The notes: generated by a model from the sequence alone, not told the origin. A stretch of DNA of 64,000 nucleotides from Bacillus cytotoxicus (GCF_023715645.1 NZ_JAMBOP010000014.1:1-64000); one strand, 5' to 3'; positions 49,750 to 59,695 are shown, counted from the first letter of the stretch. Made by a program: numbers and translations.

Positions 49750-52700
49750 TTATAGTTCACTCGCCCGTAAATGAATCAATATCTGCTTATTCCCTACTTG
49801 TATTTCTTCTCCTTGTTGCATCGATTGCTTCATAAATAATTGTTTCATTAGTAAGTTATCTTGCAGTAATTCTTTATAATTTATCATTACATCCTGTAAT
49901 TCCTTATCACATGCAACTTCAATGTCTACTCGCAAATTCACTGGTAAATTCAATTGTTTGCGATATTCCTGCACAGCGCGAATAAATTCTCGCGCCATTC
50001 CTTCTTGCAGCAATTCATCCGTTACATTCGTGTCCATCATAACGGTATATACTCCATTCGTCGCATCAGCAAATCCTGTTTTCGGCACTTTTTCAACGAA
50101 CACTTCTTCTAATGTTACTGCGACAACTTCTCCAGACGATAATTGACATGCTCCGTTTTCATCTTTTAGAAACACTTTTACTTCTTCGTTAGATAAATTT
50201 TGCAGCCAATGATTGACCGCATTGATTTGTTTTCCGAATTTCGGTCCTGCTTGTTTAAAGTTTAGTTTTAACTGATATGACATATACGCCGCTTCATTTT
50301 GTTCGATCGTCACTTCTTTCACGTTCAGCTCATCCATTACAATTTCTTTATAAGAGGTCCAATCCATTTCTTGCTTCGCATTCTCAAGTACTACCAGTTT
50401 TGCTAGCGGTTGTTTTACTTTTAATGTATGTTGATTACGAACACTACGTCCAAGCTCCACTACTTGTAAAACAGCTGCCATCTCTCTTTCAAGCTGCGCT
50501 TGAATTAGCACTTCTTCACATACTGGATAATCTGCTAAATGAACACTGCTACCATCTAAATTAAAATGAATATCTTCTGCTAAAAATGGTGTAAACGGTG
50601 CAAGCAACTTACTAATCGTAACAAGTACTTCGTGCAGTGTATTATATGCTGCCGCTTTTTCAGCATCCATGCCTGATGCCCAAAAACGATTGCGAGAACG
50701 TCTTACATACCAATTACTTACTTCTTCCACTAATAACGCAATTTCACGCGCAGCTGTTGTGAATTGATAATCTTCTAACGCTATGCTTACCTTTTGAATC
50801 GTACTATGCAGTCTCGATAATACCCATTCATCCAGTTTTGTTTTCTTTGTACGATATTCTTGTTTTGGATTGTATCCATCTAAATCCGCGTACAATACGT
50901 AAAAACTGTATACGTTTAACAACGTATCTACAAGTTTTGATTTTGCTTCTTGTACAGTTCGTTCTGAAAATCGCTTCGGATTCCACGGCGCACTATCTAC
51001 AAGAAGCGCCCATCGCAAGGCATCCGCTCCAAACTGCTCTACTAAATCAACGGGGTCTAATGCATTTCCTTTACTCTTTGACATTTTTTGCCCATTTTCA
51101 TCTAACACATGCCCTAGTGATAATACACGCTTATATGGTAGTTTTCCGGCATATAGCGTAGACACTGCAAGTAAGCTATAAAACCATCCACGCGTCTGGT
51201 CGATTCCTTCAGCAATCACATCCGCTGGAAACTGTTCTTCAAATACCTCTTTATTTTCAAATGGATAATGATACTGCGCAAATGGCATCGAACCGCTATC
51301 AAACCAAACGTCAATTACTTCTGGCGTACGCTTCATTGTTTCACCGCATTTTAAGCAACTGATTTTCACTTTATCTACATATGGTTTATGCAGTTCAATA
51401 TTTTCATCAACTGTGCCAATTGCATATTTTCGTAATTCTTCAATACTTTTCGGCGCAAATTGATAATGACAAGCTTCACACTCCCACACATTTAGCGGTG
51501 TGCCCCAATATCGTTTTCGGCTAATGTTCCAATCAACCATATTTTCTAAAAAGTTACCGAACCGGCCATGTTGAATATGCTCTGGATGCCACGTTACTTC
51601 ATTATTATTTTGTAAAAACTGCTCTTTTAACGCTGTTGTTCGAATGAACCAATTTTCATTTGCGTAATAAAGTAGCGGTGAATCACAGCGCCAACAGTGC
51701 GGATAACTATGCTCATACTTCTCCTTATGATAAAGAAAACCATGTTCAGCTAAATAGCGAACGATATCAACATCACACTCTTTTACAAATTTCCCTTGTA
51801 AAAAAGGAACATCTGATGTATATTCTCCCTTTTCGTTTACAACATTCACAAATGAAAGACCGTTCTCTTGGACCACTTTATAATCATCTTCACCGTAAGC
51901 AGGTGCAATATGAACAATTCCTGTACCGCTATTCGCTGTGACAAAATCAGCATTTACTACACAGTAGCCATTTGTAACGTCTGCCAATTGAAATGGCGGT
52001 ACATAAGAAAGGCCTACTAACTCGTTTCCACTGTGAACAGATAACACTTTGTACTCCTGCTGCAAGACTTTTTCCGCTAACTCTTTCGCAACAATATAAA
52101 CAGCATCTCCTTGCTGAGCCCGAACATATTCCATCCCTGGATGAACTGCTAACGCTACATTAGCTGGAAGCGTCCATGGGGTCGTTGTCCAGCCGAGAAT
52201 ATACTCGTTTTCCCGATCTGTAAGTTGGAATTTAACTGTTGCACTTAAATCCTTCACCGTTTTATAACCTTGCGCCACTTCATGTGAACTTAATGATGTT
52301 TGGCAACTTGGGCAATAAGGAGAAACGCGATGACCCTTATATAACAATCCTTTTTCATGAATCGTTCCAAGAACATGCCAAACACTTTCAATATAGGAAT
52401 TATCTAACGTAATATACGGCGTTTCCATATCAACCCAGTAACCAATACTCTCTGTAAACTCACACCACTGTTTTTCATAAGTAAATACACTTTCTTTACA
52501 TTTTGCAAGAAATTCTTCTACACCGTACTTTTCAATGTCATGTTTACCTGAAATACCAAGCTGCTTTTCAACGCCTAACTCCACCGGTAATCCATGTGTA
52601 TCCCATCCAGCCTTACGCAGCACTTTATACCCTGTCATCGTTTTATACCTTGCAACTAAATCTTTAATGGTCCGCCCTAGGGCATGACCGACATGCGGAA

Positions 52701-52854
52701 GACCATTCGCAGTTGGCGGTCCTTCATAAAATACGAAAGATTGTGCACCTTCACGATTTCGAATCGATTGCATAAAGGTATCCTGTTCATTCCACAGATT
52801 ACGAATTCGCGCTTCTCTCCTTACAGCTAATTCTTTCACATCTACCTTTTTCAT
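49750..52854 (-). CDS. ileS2: Isoleucyl-tRNA synthetase, type 2 (eukaryote-like, mupirocin-insensitive type)
   Basis: A 1034-aa class I synthetase. HVGH (54-57, the HIGH signature) in [12 protein letters not shown], the editing CP1 domain with [38 protein letters not shown], and [16 protein letters not shown] with the KMSKS loop. Length and features (PHVGH; absence of the C-terminal zinc knuckle) mark the IleS2 type rather than the 920-aa housekeeping type. In the B. cereus group this second enzyme is held responsible for natural mupirocin insensitivity. A T-box with a likely AUC specifier lies upstream. Confidence 0.9.
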   Translation of the reverse strand: MKKVDVKELAVRREARIRNLWNEQDTFMQSIRNREGAQSFVFYEGPPTANGLPHVGHALGRTIKDLVARYKTMTGYKVLRKAGWDTHGLPVELGVEKQLGISGKHDIEKYGVEEFLAKCKESVFTYEKQWCEFTESIGYWVDMETPYITLDNSYIESVWHVLGTIHEKGLLYKGHRVSPYCPSCQTSLSSHEVAQGYKTVKDLSATVKFQLTDRENEYILGWTTTPWTLPANVALAVHPGMEYVRAQQGDAVYIVAKELAEKVLQQEYKVLSVHSGNELVGLSYVPPFQLADVTNGYCVVNADFVTANSGTGIVHIAPAYGEDDYKVVQENGLSFVNVVNEKGEYTSDVPFLQGKFVKECDVDIVRYLAEHGFLYHKEKYEHSYPHCWRCDSPLLYYANENWFIRTTALKEQFLQNNNEVTWHPEHIQHGRFGNFLENMVDWNISRKRYWGTPLNVWECEACHYQFAPKSIEELRKYAIGTVDENIELHKPYVDKVKISCLKCGETMKRTPEVIDVWFDSGSMPFAQYHYPFENKEVFEEQFPADVIAEGIDQTRGWFYSLLAVSTLYAGKLPYKRVLSLGHVLDENGQKMSKSKGNALDPVDLVEQFGADALRWALLVDSAPWNPKRFSERTVQEAKSKLVDTLLNVYSFYVLYADLDGYNPKQEYRTKKTKLDEWVLSRLHSTIQKVSIALEDYQFTTAAREIALLVEEVSNWYVRRSRNRFWASGMDAEKAAAYNTLHEVLVTISKLLAPFTPFLAEDIHFNLDGSSVHLADYPVCEEVLIQAQLEREMAAVLQVVELGRSVRNQHTLKVKQPLAKLVVLENAKQEMDWTSYKEIVMDELNVKEVTIEQNEAAYMSYQLKLNFKQAGPKFGKQINAVNHWLQNLSNEEVKVFLKDENGACQLSSGEVVAVTLEEVFVEKVPKTGFADATNGVYTVMMDTNVTDELLQEGMAREFIRAVQEYRKQLNLPVNLRVDIEVACDKELQDVMINYKELLQDNLLMKQLFMKQSMQQGEEIQVGNKQILIHLRASEL

Positions 52855-52889
52855 CTACAATCACTCCTTAAAGAAATAATTAAAAGTAC

Positions 52890-53155
52890 ACAAAAAACCC
52901 GTCCCTATCATTAGGGACGGGTTTACCCGCGCTACCACCCTACTTCTATTGATTAATCGTTCATCAATAGCACTCAGCGACGTACAATCATACGCGTTCC
53001 TTGTAACGGTAGACAACCGTTCGAACTTACTATGTTCAGCTCGACTCCTCGGAGATGATTTTCAAATATATACCGAACACCGACTTTCAGCAAAGCACCG
53101 GCTCTCTGGGGAACAGTGATATATTTTACTCGTTCTCGTCATCAGATTTGTATAC
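52890..53155 (-). promoter_or_regulatory. T-box riboswitch of ileS2, likely Ile (AUC) specifier
   Basis: Minus strand: AGAGAGCCGGTGCTTTGCTGAAAG-CCGG-type apical stem, then GAAAATC-ATC-TCC with ATC as likely specifier, the T-box core AGGGTGGTAGCGCGGGT at about 52927-52944 and a terminator with AACCCGTCCCTA/TAGGGACGGGTT arms (52896-52924) and a T run. Confidence 0.82.
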
Positions 53156-53224
53156 TTTTATTAACAGTTATTTTATTCCAATGCAACGTCAATTGTCAAT
53201 TAATTTAGAAATTTTTTCTGAGTT

Positions 53225-53290
53225 GAATTTATCCCGCTATTCGTGGGTAGTAATACCCCCACTGATTAAAGTTTCGAAACTTTAATTCTA
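53225..53290 (-). repeat. Truncated family B repeat
   Basis: AAACTTTAATCAGTGGGGG is joined directly to TATTACTACCCACGAATAGCGGGATAAA, so the two ends are present and the middle is deleted. It lies upstream of ileS2's leader and does not follow a gene; the AAAGTTTCGAAACTTT before it is a small palindrome. Confidence 0.6.
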
Positions 53291-53395
53291 ATAATAGTTT
53301 ATATTTTATCCAAAAATTCAAAATAAATCAAAACATAAAGGAGACTACATACAATTCATCTGCCCGTGCTCAAGTTTTCTTATAATCTCTGGCGC

Positions 53396-53451
53396 ATATG
53401 ACATATGTCATATACAATACTTAATAAATACCGTAATTTATTAAGTATTGT
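53396..53451. repeat. 18-bp palindrome and 16-bp inverted repeat upstream of the YfnB-like gene
   Basis: ATATGACATATGTCATAT (53396-53413) is a perfect palindrome of operator size. Directly next to it, ACAATACTTAATAAAT (53414-53429) and its complement (53436-53451) form a hairpin with a six-base loop and no T tract. Both lie 117-172 bases before the gene at 53568. Confidence 0.55.
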
Positions 53452-53567
53452 AAAACCTAGTTTTTACGCTTTAGCGTATAGCAGTACCTCATTTAAATAC
53501 GTTGATAAAATATTTTGTATAAGAGAGTTTGAATTAACTATAAACTAACTATATTTGGAGGATTACT

Positions 53568-54257
53568 ATGAAGTACGAAGTTATAATTTTTGATGCCGAT
53601 GAGACTTTATTTGATTTTAAGAAATCCGAAAAAGATGCTTTTAAAAATACTATGCTAGCATTTCATATAGAATATGATGAAAGTTATCATTTGAAAGTAT
53701 ACAAGGATATAAATACAGCTATTTGGAAAGAGCTGGAGGATGGACTTATTACTCAGCAGGAATTAAATGAGGAAAGATTCAAACGGTTATCAAATCAATT
53801 ACATGGTAAATTTGATGAAGCTGAATTTGCGCAATTATATATGAAGCATTTATCTAATGCATCATTTCTATATGATGAGAGTACTGACCTCATTGAAAGT
53901 CTACATAAAGACTATACACTTTCTATCATTACCAATGGTCTTAAAGAGGTTCAAGATAATAGAATACGGAAATCTATAATAGCAAAATATTTTAAAGATA
54001 TAGTAGTCTCTGAGGATGTTAATGCCTTGAAGCCTGACTCTAAAATATTTGAGCACGCTTTAAACAATATAAATCATACTGACAAGAGCAAAGTATTGAT
54101 GGTAGGAGATAGTTTAACTTCTGATATACAAGGCGGAATCAATTTTGGTATAGATACATGTTGGCTTAATCCGAATCAAATTGTCAATACAGCAGAATTC
54201 ACACCTACTTATGAAATTTCTAATTTGATGGAGCTTAAAAAGATACTAAAAAAATAG
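53568..54257 (+). CDS. Noncanonical pyrimidine nucleotidase, YjjG/YfnB-type HAD phosphatase
   Basis: A 229-aa HAD hydrolase: IFDADETLFDFKKSE (near 7-21, motif I with the family's D-A-D-E-T-L-F-D), LSIITNGLKEVQDNR near 121-135 (motif II) and VLMVGDSLTSDIQGGINFGI near 173-192 (motif IV). The D-E-T-L-F-D plus T-N-G pattern is typical of YjjG-like 5'-nucleotidases, which clear noncanonical pyrimidine nucleotides. AATTTGGAGG precedes the ATG. Monocistronic. Confidence 0.85.
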   Translation: MKYEVIIFDADETLFDFKKSEKDAFKNTMLAFHIEYDESYHLKVYKDINTAIWKELEDGLITQQELNEERFKRLSNQLHGKFDEAEFAQLYMKHLSNASFLYDESTDLIESLHKDYTLSIITNGLKEVQDNRIRKSIIAKYFKDIVVSEDVNALKPDSKIFEHALNNINHTDKSKVLMVGDSLTSDIQGGINFGIDTCWLNPNQIVNTAEFTPTYEISNLMELKKILKK

Positions 54258-54399
54258 ATAAATGTAAGAAGAGAAAATAATTGATACTCCTTCAATTTGT
54301 ACTACAACCATTACTGTAATCTCAACATTCTAAATGTCAGTTTTCTGACAATTACATTTATTACCGTTACTAAGATAAAATTTCTAATTCTATTTTAAA

Positions 54400-54445
54400 T
54401 ATGAACATAGATTTATACCATATACATCTATGTTCATATTCTTTT
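54400..54445 (+). terminator. Terminator after the YfnB-like gene
   Basis: TATGAACATAGAT and complement around a 13-base loop, then TTCTTTTAAT. A third copy of the half-site (GAACATAGAC) follows at about 54453. Confidence 0.7.
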
Positions 54446-54480
54446 AATATTGAACATAGACTATTTAGCTAGAGAAGTGA

Positions 54481-55113
54481 TCACAATTGCGGTGCTTTTA
54501 ATTGTTCTTTTTCACCGATTTCCTCTACTTTCTTTTTCATTACTAACCAATTTTCTTCTCCTAAGAACCACTTTGTTAATAAATACCTTTCTGTGTTGTG
54601 TATTTTAAAACCATAACGCTGATACAGGTGTATGGCAGTTTCATTCGTTTGAGACACATAAAGCTTTACTGTACTTTTATTTTCGAATTTTGCTATTTTC
54701 ATTACTTCGTCTAAAACTTTTCTCCCATATCCTTTACCACGAAATCTTTTATTTATTGCAAAAAAGCTTACATATAGTTCATCCTTTTGAGGCTTAGTAT
54801 AAAGTAGCCTCATCCCTAATTTCCATCTAAGTTTCTCTAAAAAAGGAAAATATCCATCCTTATTCCCACTATTAAAATTCTTTTCGGGAAAATTCGAAGC
54901 ATTTACTCCAAAAACACCTACAATTCCACTATCACCATCAATCACTGAAAAACGTTTTTCTGTGATTTGATCGTATGATTCTAAATACATATCAATTTTT
55001 TGATTATCATTTGTTCCTAAAATTTTTGTCCATTTGGAAAAGAAAGACTCTCTCAAAAGCATAACTTCTTCGTTTTTATCATATTTATTGATTTCTTTAA
55101 TTATCATCTTCAT
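54481..55113 (-). CDS. GNAT-family N-acetyltransferase, MerR-linked
   Basis: A 210-aa acetyltransferase. Motif A: LYVSFFAINKRFRGKGYGRKVLDEV (R-G-K-G-Y-G intact) near 112-136; motif B: KLYVSQTNETAIHLYQRYGFK near 149-169. Its start overlaps the MerR-type gene by 17 bases, so the pair is coupled: the regulator may sense the compound that the enzyme acetylates, as in antibiotic or polyamine acetyltransferase pairs. Substrate unknown. Confidence 0.84.
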   Translation of the reverse strand: MKMIIKEINKYDKNEEVMLLRESFFSKWTKILGTNDNQKIDMYLESYDQITEKRFSVIDGDSGIVGVFGVNASNFPEKNFNSGNKDGYFPFLEKLRWKLGMRLLYTKPQKDELYVSFFAINKRFRGKGYGRKVLDEVMKIAKFENKSTVKLYVSQTNETAIHLYQRYGFKIHNTERYLLTKWFLGEENWLVMKKKVEEIGEKEQLKAPQL

Positions 55114-55834
55114 CCCCCTTTGCTGGCATTAAAATTTCTAGTTCAAGGATGTCACCATTAATAAAAATTCCATTTGAATGTTCTATGGCATATACCGGGA
55201 AGTTCTTTTTAGCAATAATAGCAAGTAACTGTTCCTCAAATTCCTCATCCGTTCCTCCATGTATATATAATGATTTATACAACCCCTCTTTCATAACAAA
55301 ATCTGCATTACCACCTGTCTTTATACATAAGTGATACGTATCTTCTTCAAAAACATAAAAGATATCATTACCAAACAATTGAATTGGTAACTTCATCTCA
55401 TAAACATCTTTTGCAGTTAAATTCTCATCTGTTCTTAATGTAATAATTTTTTTCAAATGAATGTTTCCCACATACTTTGTAGAATCTACCTTTTCTTTTT
55501 TCAAGTTATACATATGATGTTCTATAGATTTTTGAATTTCAGTTAACCTTTTGATTTCATCAATATTTTCATTCAACCTTTCCTTTAATAGATTCAGGTA
55601 TTCTCTTTTTTGATAAGTTGTAAATATATCTTTAATTTGAGCTACTGAAAGATTTAAATTTCGTAACATTAGTACTTGGGCAAGTTGATAAATTTCTTTA
55701 AGAGCATATTTTCTGTACTTATTTTTATCAACATAGGATGGAAACAACAACCCTTTTTCTTCGTAATATCTTATTTGATGATGACTAATGTCAAAAATTC
55801 TCGCCAATTGATTTATTGTAATTGTTCCTTTCAT
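55097..55834 (-). CDS. MerR-family regulator with GyrI-like ligand domain (BmrR/Mta type)
   Basis: A 245-aa regulator. The winged helix is at 4-72 (ITINQLARIFDISHHQIRYYEEKGLLFPS, with the MerR R-Y-Y-E-x-x-G-L motif), followed by a long dimerisation helix (about 75-115) and a C-terminal GyrI-like effector domain (IITLRTDENLTAKDVYEM; a carboxylate-rich pocket is plausible). Such regulators bind small hydrophobic cations or drugs. It is the first gene of the unit with the acetyltransferase and probably controls its own promoter at 55857-55887. Confidence 0.87.
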   Translation of the reverse strand: MKGTITINQLARIFDISHHQIRYYEEKGLLFPSYVDKNKYRKYALKEIYQLAQVLMLRNLNLSVAQIKDIFTTYQKREYLNLLKERLNENIDEIKRLTEIQKSIEHHMYNLKKEKVDSTKYVGNIHLKKIITLRTDENLTAKDVYEMKLPIQLFGNDIFYVFEEDTYHLCIKTGGNADFVMKEGLYKSLYIHGGTDEEFEEQLLAIIAKKNFPVYAIEHSNGIFINGDILELEILMPAKGDEDDN

Positions 55835-55856
55835 GCTACACCTCTTTTCTATTCCA

Positions 55857-55887
55857 AATATAAACTATAGGGTTAACCTAATGTCAA
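55857..55887 (-). promoter_or_regulatory. MerR-type promoter with 19-bp spacer
   Basis: Minus strand: -35 TTGACA (55887-55882) and -10 TATATT (55862-55857) separated by exactly 19 bases, the hallmark of MerR-controlled promoters. The spacer TTAGGTTAACCCTATAGTT carries a near-palindrome TAGGTTAACCCTA centred between the boxes. It lies 23 bases before the MerR gene start. Confidence 0.8.
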
Positions 55888-55961
55888 AATAAAAAAATCC
55901 TTTTTCTGTTTACGAATAATACAGTTGTTTCATTTTCTCTTTATAAAAAAGTTATGGTGGA

Positions 55962-56166
55962 AATATATAAATCTAACTTGACTTTTTGACACACAAGTCG
56001 CCGCCGTGCGAAGAAAAAAGTAACCTGCTACTTGCTTTCTCTCTTTGTTTGAACATCGCACGTGGCAGGAAAAGGCCCTGACCACTACTCATGGCCAGAC
56101 GCTCTCGTCCACCTAAAAAGAAAAAGGTTTTATGTCAGGTTTTTAATTTGGATTTATATATATGAA
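55962..56166 (+). repeat. Family A (bcr1-like) repeat, copy 8
   Basis: Bounded by ATATATAAATCTAACTT and AATTTGGATTTATATATA as inverted ends. Contains AGTCGCCGCCGTG, GTAACCTGCTACTTGC, CATCGCACGTGGCAGGAAAAGG, CCTGACCAC, GGCCAGACGCTCTCGTCC and TTTTATGTCAGG. Best preserved copy together with the one at 41020. Confidence 0.8.
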
Positions 56167-56180
56167 GAAGAACACGGATA

Positions 56181-56357
56181 CTAGTAGATTCCTACAGGAT
56201 TCTTATCTACTGTTATTACGCGAGGTTTAGAAACGTACAAAAAAGCCAAGGCTTTCTTGAAAAAGCACTTGGCTGCTTGTTTATCTCTTGATTTACTTAT
56301 ATAAAAATCAATGGTATTCCCTTCTGATTCAACGGCGCGATATAAATACGTCCATTG
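56181..56357 (-). pseudogene. Remnant of an IS6-family transposase (IS240-like)
   Basis: A 58-codon open stretch: QWTYLYRAVESEGNTIDFY, then KSRDKQAAKCFFKKALAF, then KPRVITVDKNP and TAG. This is the core of the DDE domain of IS6-type transposases (YLYRA at the first Asp region, RVITVDKNP at the second Asp). Both termini are missing, and a family A repeat lies just beyond its 3' side. Confidence 0.75.
56235..56277 (-). terminator. Terminator-like hairpin inside the transposase remnant, downstream of argS
   Basis: AGCCAAGTGCTTT and AAAGCCTTGGCT form a stem with one mismatch and a six-base loop, followed on the minus strand by TTTTTTG. It is the only terminator-like structure after argS (stop at 56382), so the transposon relic may have been taken over as its terminator. 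Confidence 0.6.
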
Positions 56358-56381
56358 TTAATAAGTGTAACTGGACATCTA

Positions 56382-58070
56382 TTACATCTCCTCAGGAGCT
56401 TCCATCCCAAGTAAACGCAAACCTTCTTTTAACACAACTGCCACCGTATATACAAGCGCAAGTCTACTTTCTTTCTCTGCATTTTCTTCTAAAATACGAA
56501 TGTTACCGTAATATTTGTTAAATGCCTGTGCTACACCTAATAAATATTTTGCAATATGAGATGGCTCGTTTTTCACGAATGCTGTTTCAATGACTTGTGG
56601 AAAACGGTGCAGCAGTTTTATCACTGCCCAGCTTAGATCATCTGTTAACTGTATCTCCTGTCTTTCCATCTCAATATTACTTTTTTTCAATAGTGAGCAA
56701 CTACGTGCATGAGTATATTGTACGTACGGACCTGTTTCTCCTTCAAATTTCAACATATTTTCAAGCGAAAATTCGATGTTATGCATACGTTCATTTTTCA
56801 AGTCATGGAAAATAACTGCACCAACCCCGACCTGTCTTGCTATTTCATCTTTCTTCTTTAAGTTAGGATTCTTCTCTTCAATATTTTGCTTTGCTAGCGT
56901 AATGGCTTCTTCTAACACCTCTTCTAATAAAACAACTTTCCCTTTACGAGTAGACATTTTCTTACCATCTTTTAAAATAAGTCCGAATGGAACGTGAGAC
57001 ATGCCTTCTACCCACTGGAATCCTAATTTCTTTAGTACAGTGAAAAATTGTGAAAAATGTAAGCTTTGTTCATCTCCAACAACATATAGTGCTTTATCAA
57101 ATGAATACGTATTTTGACGATAGAATGCAGCAGTTAAATCACGCGTTGCGTAAAGAGTAGCACCATCTGACTTTTTAATTAAACATGGCGGCATTCCTTC
57201 CGCTTCTAAATTAACAACTTGTGCTCCATCTGATTCTTCTAGTAAATGATGTTCTTCTAGAAGCTTAACGAAATCATCCATCTTATCATTGTAAAATGCT
57301 TCCCCTTGAAAATTCGAAAATTCTACGCCAAGCAGTTCATAAATGCGAGAGAATTCTTTTAACGATTCATGACGGAACCAGTTCCACAAATATACCGCTT
57401 CTTCGTTGCCATCCTCCAGCTTCTTAAACCAAGCACGTCCTTCTTCTTCGAGCTCTGGATACTCTTTTACTTCTTCATGAAAATGTACGTACAACTTAAA
57501 TAATTCGCGAATCGGATCTTCTTTAACAAGTTCTTCATTACCCCATTTTTTATAGGCAGTAATGAGTTTTCCAAACTGAGTTCCCCAGTCACCAACGTAG
57601 TTAATACCTACAACTTCATAACCACATTTTTCACATATATGTTTTAATGCATTTCCAATCATTGTAGAACGTAAATGTCCCATCGAAAACGGCTTCGCGA
57701 TATTAGGAGATGAATAGTCAATTACAACTGTTTTTTCTTGCCCAAAAGCCCATTTTCCGTAATCTTCTTTTTTGTCTAATATTGTATTTAACACTTCATT
57801 ACTTACAGTTTGACGATCAAAGAACACATTTACATATGGTCCAACCGCTTCTATTTTTGTAAAAAATGGGTGAGATAATTTCTCTGCTAGTTCCTGCGCA
57901 ATTACTGCTGGAGATTTTTTATATTGTTTTGCTAGTGTGAAACAAGGAAATGCTGCATCTCCAAACTCGTCTTGCTTTGGTGTTTCAATTAAAGCTTTAA
58001 TTTGTTGTAATGATAAATCTGGTTCTAATACATCGAATACGTGCTGTGCAAACTTCATTTTATATTCCAT
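56382..58070 (-). CDS. argS: Arginyl-tRNA synthetase
   Basis: A 562-aa class I synthetase. N-terminal tRNA D-loop domain (about 1-100), nucleotide-binding fold with IDYSSPNIAKPFSMGHLRST (the HIGH-like MGHL), GINYVGDWGTQFGKLI, and KMSTRKGKVVLLEE as the KMSKS loop; the DALR anticodon-binding domain ends the protein. Start at 58070 follows GGAGGAAG by six bases. The 5' region holds a T-box with a likely CGC specifier. Many B. cereus group strains carry two ArgRS genes; this appears to be the T-box-controlled one. Confidence 0.92.
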   Translation of the reverse strand: MEYKMKFAQHVFDVLEPDLSLQQIKALIETPKQDEFGDAAFPCFTLAKQYKKSPAVIAQELAEKLSHPFFTKIEAVGPYVNVFFDRQTVSNEVLNTILDKKEDYGKWAFGQEKTVVIDYSSPNIAKPFSMGHLRSTMIGNALKHICEKCGYEVVGINYVGDWGTQFGKLITAYKKWGNEELVKEDPIRELFKLYVHFHEEVKEYPELEEEGRAWFKKLEDGNEEAVYLWNWFRHESLKEFSRIYELLGVEFSNFQGEAFYNDKMDDFVKLLEEHHLLEESDGAQVVNLEAEGMPPCLIKKSDGATLYATRDLTAAFYRQNTYSFDKALYVVGDEQSLHFSQFFTVLKKLGFQWVEGMSHVPFGLILKDGKKMSTRKGKVVLLEEVLEEAITLAKQNIEEKNPNLKKKDEIARQVGVGAVIFHDLKNERMHNIEFSLENMLKFEGETGPYVQYTHARSCSLLKKSNIEMERQEIQLTDDLSWAVIKLLHRFPQVIETAFVKNEPSHIAKYLLGVAQAFNKYYGNIRILEENAEKESRLALVYTVAVVLKEGLRLLGMEAPEEM

Positions 58071-58096
58071 TCGTATCTTCCTCCTTTTTATCAATA

Positions 58097-58305
58097 AAAA
58101 AACTCGCCTCTTTTCTAAAAAAGAGACGAGTTTACACCCGTGGTACCACCCTTGTTGTTCATAACGAACCACTTTCCCGTTTATAACGAGGTTAGGGAGC
58201 CCCGGCTTACTCTAGCATCTCCGAAGTGCGCTTCATTATTTTCTCTGCACTAGGCTTTCACCGTCCCTAGCTCGCTTTTGCTTCTGAAAATAATTACTCT
58301 CTTCA
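58097..58305 (-). promoter_or_regulatory. T-box riboswitch of argS, likely Arg (CGC) specifier
   Basis: Minus strand: GAAG-CGC-ACTTC with the probable specifier CGC followed by A, the T-box core GGGTGGTACCACGGG at about 58137-58152, and a terminator with AAACTCGTCTCTTTT/AAAAGAGGCGAGTTT arms (58100-58133) followed by T residues. Confidence 0.82.
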
Positions 58306-58358
58306 TCCAAGATTTTCTATAAATTTGATTATTATCTATTATACATCTTGTCAAATAA

Positions 58359-59135
58359 TTAGCAAGTTTCAATTACACCGAAATGAAATTTCGCGCTTTT
58401 TCGTTTGTAGACTAAGAAATTATGTTTTTCAAAACGTATACTGCGAAAATGATCCTTTAACACAACACGTTTTCGCGCCACACGCTTCGCCTCTTTCATT
58501 GTCTCATCCGTAATATCGTTGTACAATGCAAAATGTTTTAAACCTCGAATACCATCTGATTCTAATACTGTTTCTTCAAACATCGGATCTAAATATACGA
58601 CATCATAGCTATGATCTGCACATTGTTGCAAAAAAGATAAATGCTCCGTATGCTTCAGTGTAATTCGCTGCATTGCTTCGGTCATTTCTATTACACTTGC
58701 ATCCCACTGCTGAAGACCTTTTTCAATCAAATATGCCATATAGAGATTACCTTCTAATCCAGTGACTTGTCCTGCTTCTCCTACAGCATAACTTGCCACT
58801 ATGCTATCCGATGCCATGCCAAGTGTACAGTCTAATATTGTCATTCCTTCTTCTAGCTGCGCAGCTTGCAGAAATGGATCATGTTCACCGCGCATTAATC
58901 GCTTTACGCGAAACATAGCTGAGTTCGGATGAAAAAAGAACGATTCTTCCGTTCCTTGCGGGTAAATCGCTAAGCGATTTTTCCCGGCAACAAGTATATC
59001 TTGTTTATATTGCTCATGTAATTCATAAATTGGACTGTCATTTCTCACAAGAAAAGAACTTTGCAAATCCATTGCTATTTTTTTAGCATATGCGGTCATT
59101 TCTTTATTTGTTCGTCCTGCTGTCGTTACAATCAT
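58359..59135 (-). CDS. ypiP: SAM-dependent methyltransferase YpiP-like
   Basis: A 258-aa protein resembling B. subtilis YpiP and distantly RsmJ-type rRNA methyltransferases. SAM-binding segment EEGMTILDCTLGMASDSIVAS near 95-115 and the catalytic-type loop DVVYLDPMFEE near 178-188 (D-P-P/M-F motif). The N-terminal third (GRTNKEMTAYAKKIA) is a separate small domain. The target is unknown. Family position: TTAGRTN start and FHPNSAMFRVKRL are well conserved. Confidence 0.8.
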   Translation of the reverse strand: MIVTTAGRTNKEMTAYAKKIAMDLQSSFLVRNDSPIYELHEQYKQDILVAGKNRLAIYPQGTEESFFFHPNSAMFRVKRLMRGEHDPFLQAAQLEEGMTILDCTLGMASDSIVASYAVGEAGQVTGLEGNLYMAYLIEKGLQQWDASVIEMTEAMQRITLKHTEHLSFLQQCADHSYDVVYLDPMFEETVLESDGIRGLKHFALYNDITDETMKEAKRVARKRVVLKDHFRSIRFEKHNFLVYKRKSAKFHFGVIETC

Positions 59136-59150
59136 TCTTTCACCTCATTA

Positions 59151-59178
59151 AAAAAAAGGGAGAAAATCTCTCCCTTTT
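59151..59178 (-). terminator. Terminator after brxA
   Basis: AAAAGGGAGA/TCTCCCTTTT arms with a short loop and a T tract on the minus strand; it overlaps the stop codon of brxA. Confidence 0.8.
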
Positions 59179-59611
59179 AGCAATGCTTTTCAAAAGCTTG
59201 TTCTAAGTTTTGAATAATAGCGTCCATTGTTGCCCCTTCAATTTCATGACGGTGAACAAAGTGAACAACTTCTTTTCCTTTTAATAATGCCATAGATGGT
59301 GAAGATGGCGGGATATCATCAAAGTAAGAGCGCATCATCGCTGTTGCTTCTTTATCTTGACCTGCAAATACAGTAACAAGATTGTCAGGTTGCTTCTCAG
59401 AACGTACTACTGCTTGCCCAGCTGATGGACGCGCTAAGCCTGCCGCACAACCACAAACAGAGTTCACAACGACTAACGTTGTTCCTTCTACATTTTCCAT
59501 GTATTCTTGTACATCTTCTGCTGTTGTTAATTCTTTAAATCCAGCGCGCACTAATTCTTGACGCATTGGAATTACCATTTGGCGCATGTATTCTTCATAT
59601 GCATTTGTCAT
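59177..59611 (-). CDS. brxA: Bacilliredoxin BrxA (YphP family)
   Basis: A 144-aa thioredoxin-like protein that removes bacillithiol from S-bacillithiolated proteins. The active site is Cys53-Gly-Cys55 in VVNSVCGCAAGLARPSA, typical of the BrxA/BrxB family. Also AGQDKEATAMMRSYF and PSSPSMALLKGKEVVHFVHRHEIEG. Start at 59611 (MTNAYEEYMRQ) follows GGAGAG by nine bases. The sequence is closer to YphP (BrxA) than to YqiW (BrxB), by recall. Confidence 0.9.
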   Translation of the reverse strand: MTNAYEEYMRQMVIPMRQELVRAGFKELTTAEDVQEYMENVEGTTLVVVNSVCGCAAGLARPSAGQAVVRSEKQPDNLVTVFAGQDKEATAMMRSYFDDIPPSSPSMALLKGKEVVHFVHRHEIEGATMDAIIQNLEQAFEKHC

Positions 59612-59695
59612 GTTACTAATCTCTCCTTCAACTTTCATTCCAAATTTATCATATCACGCTCTAATACTAGACGCAAAAGAAACGTGATGACTTTG

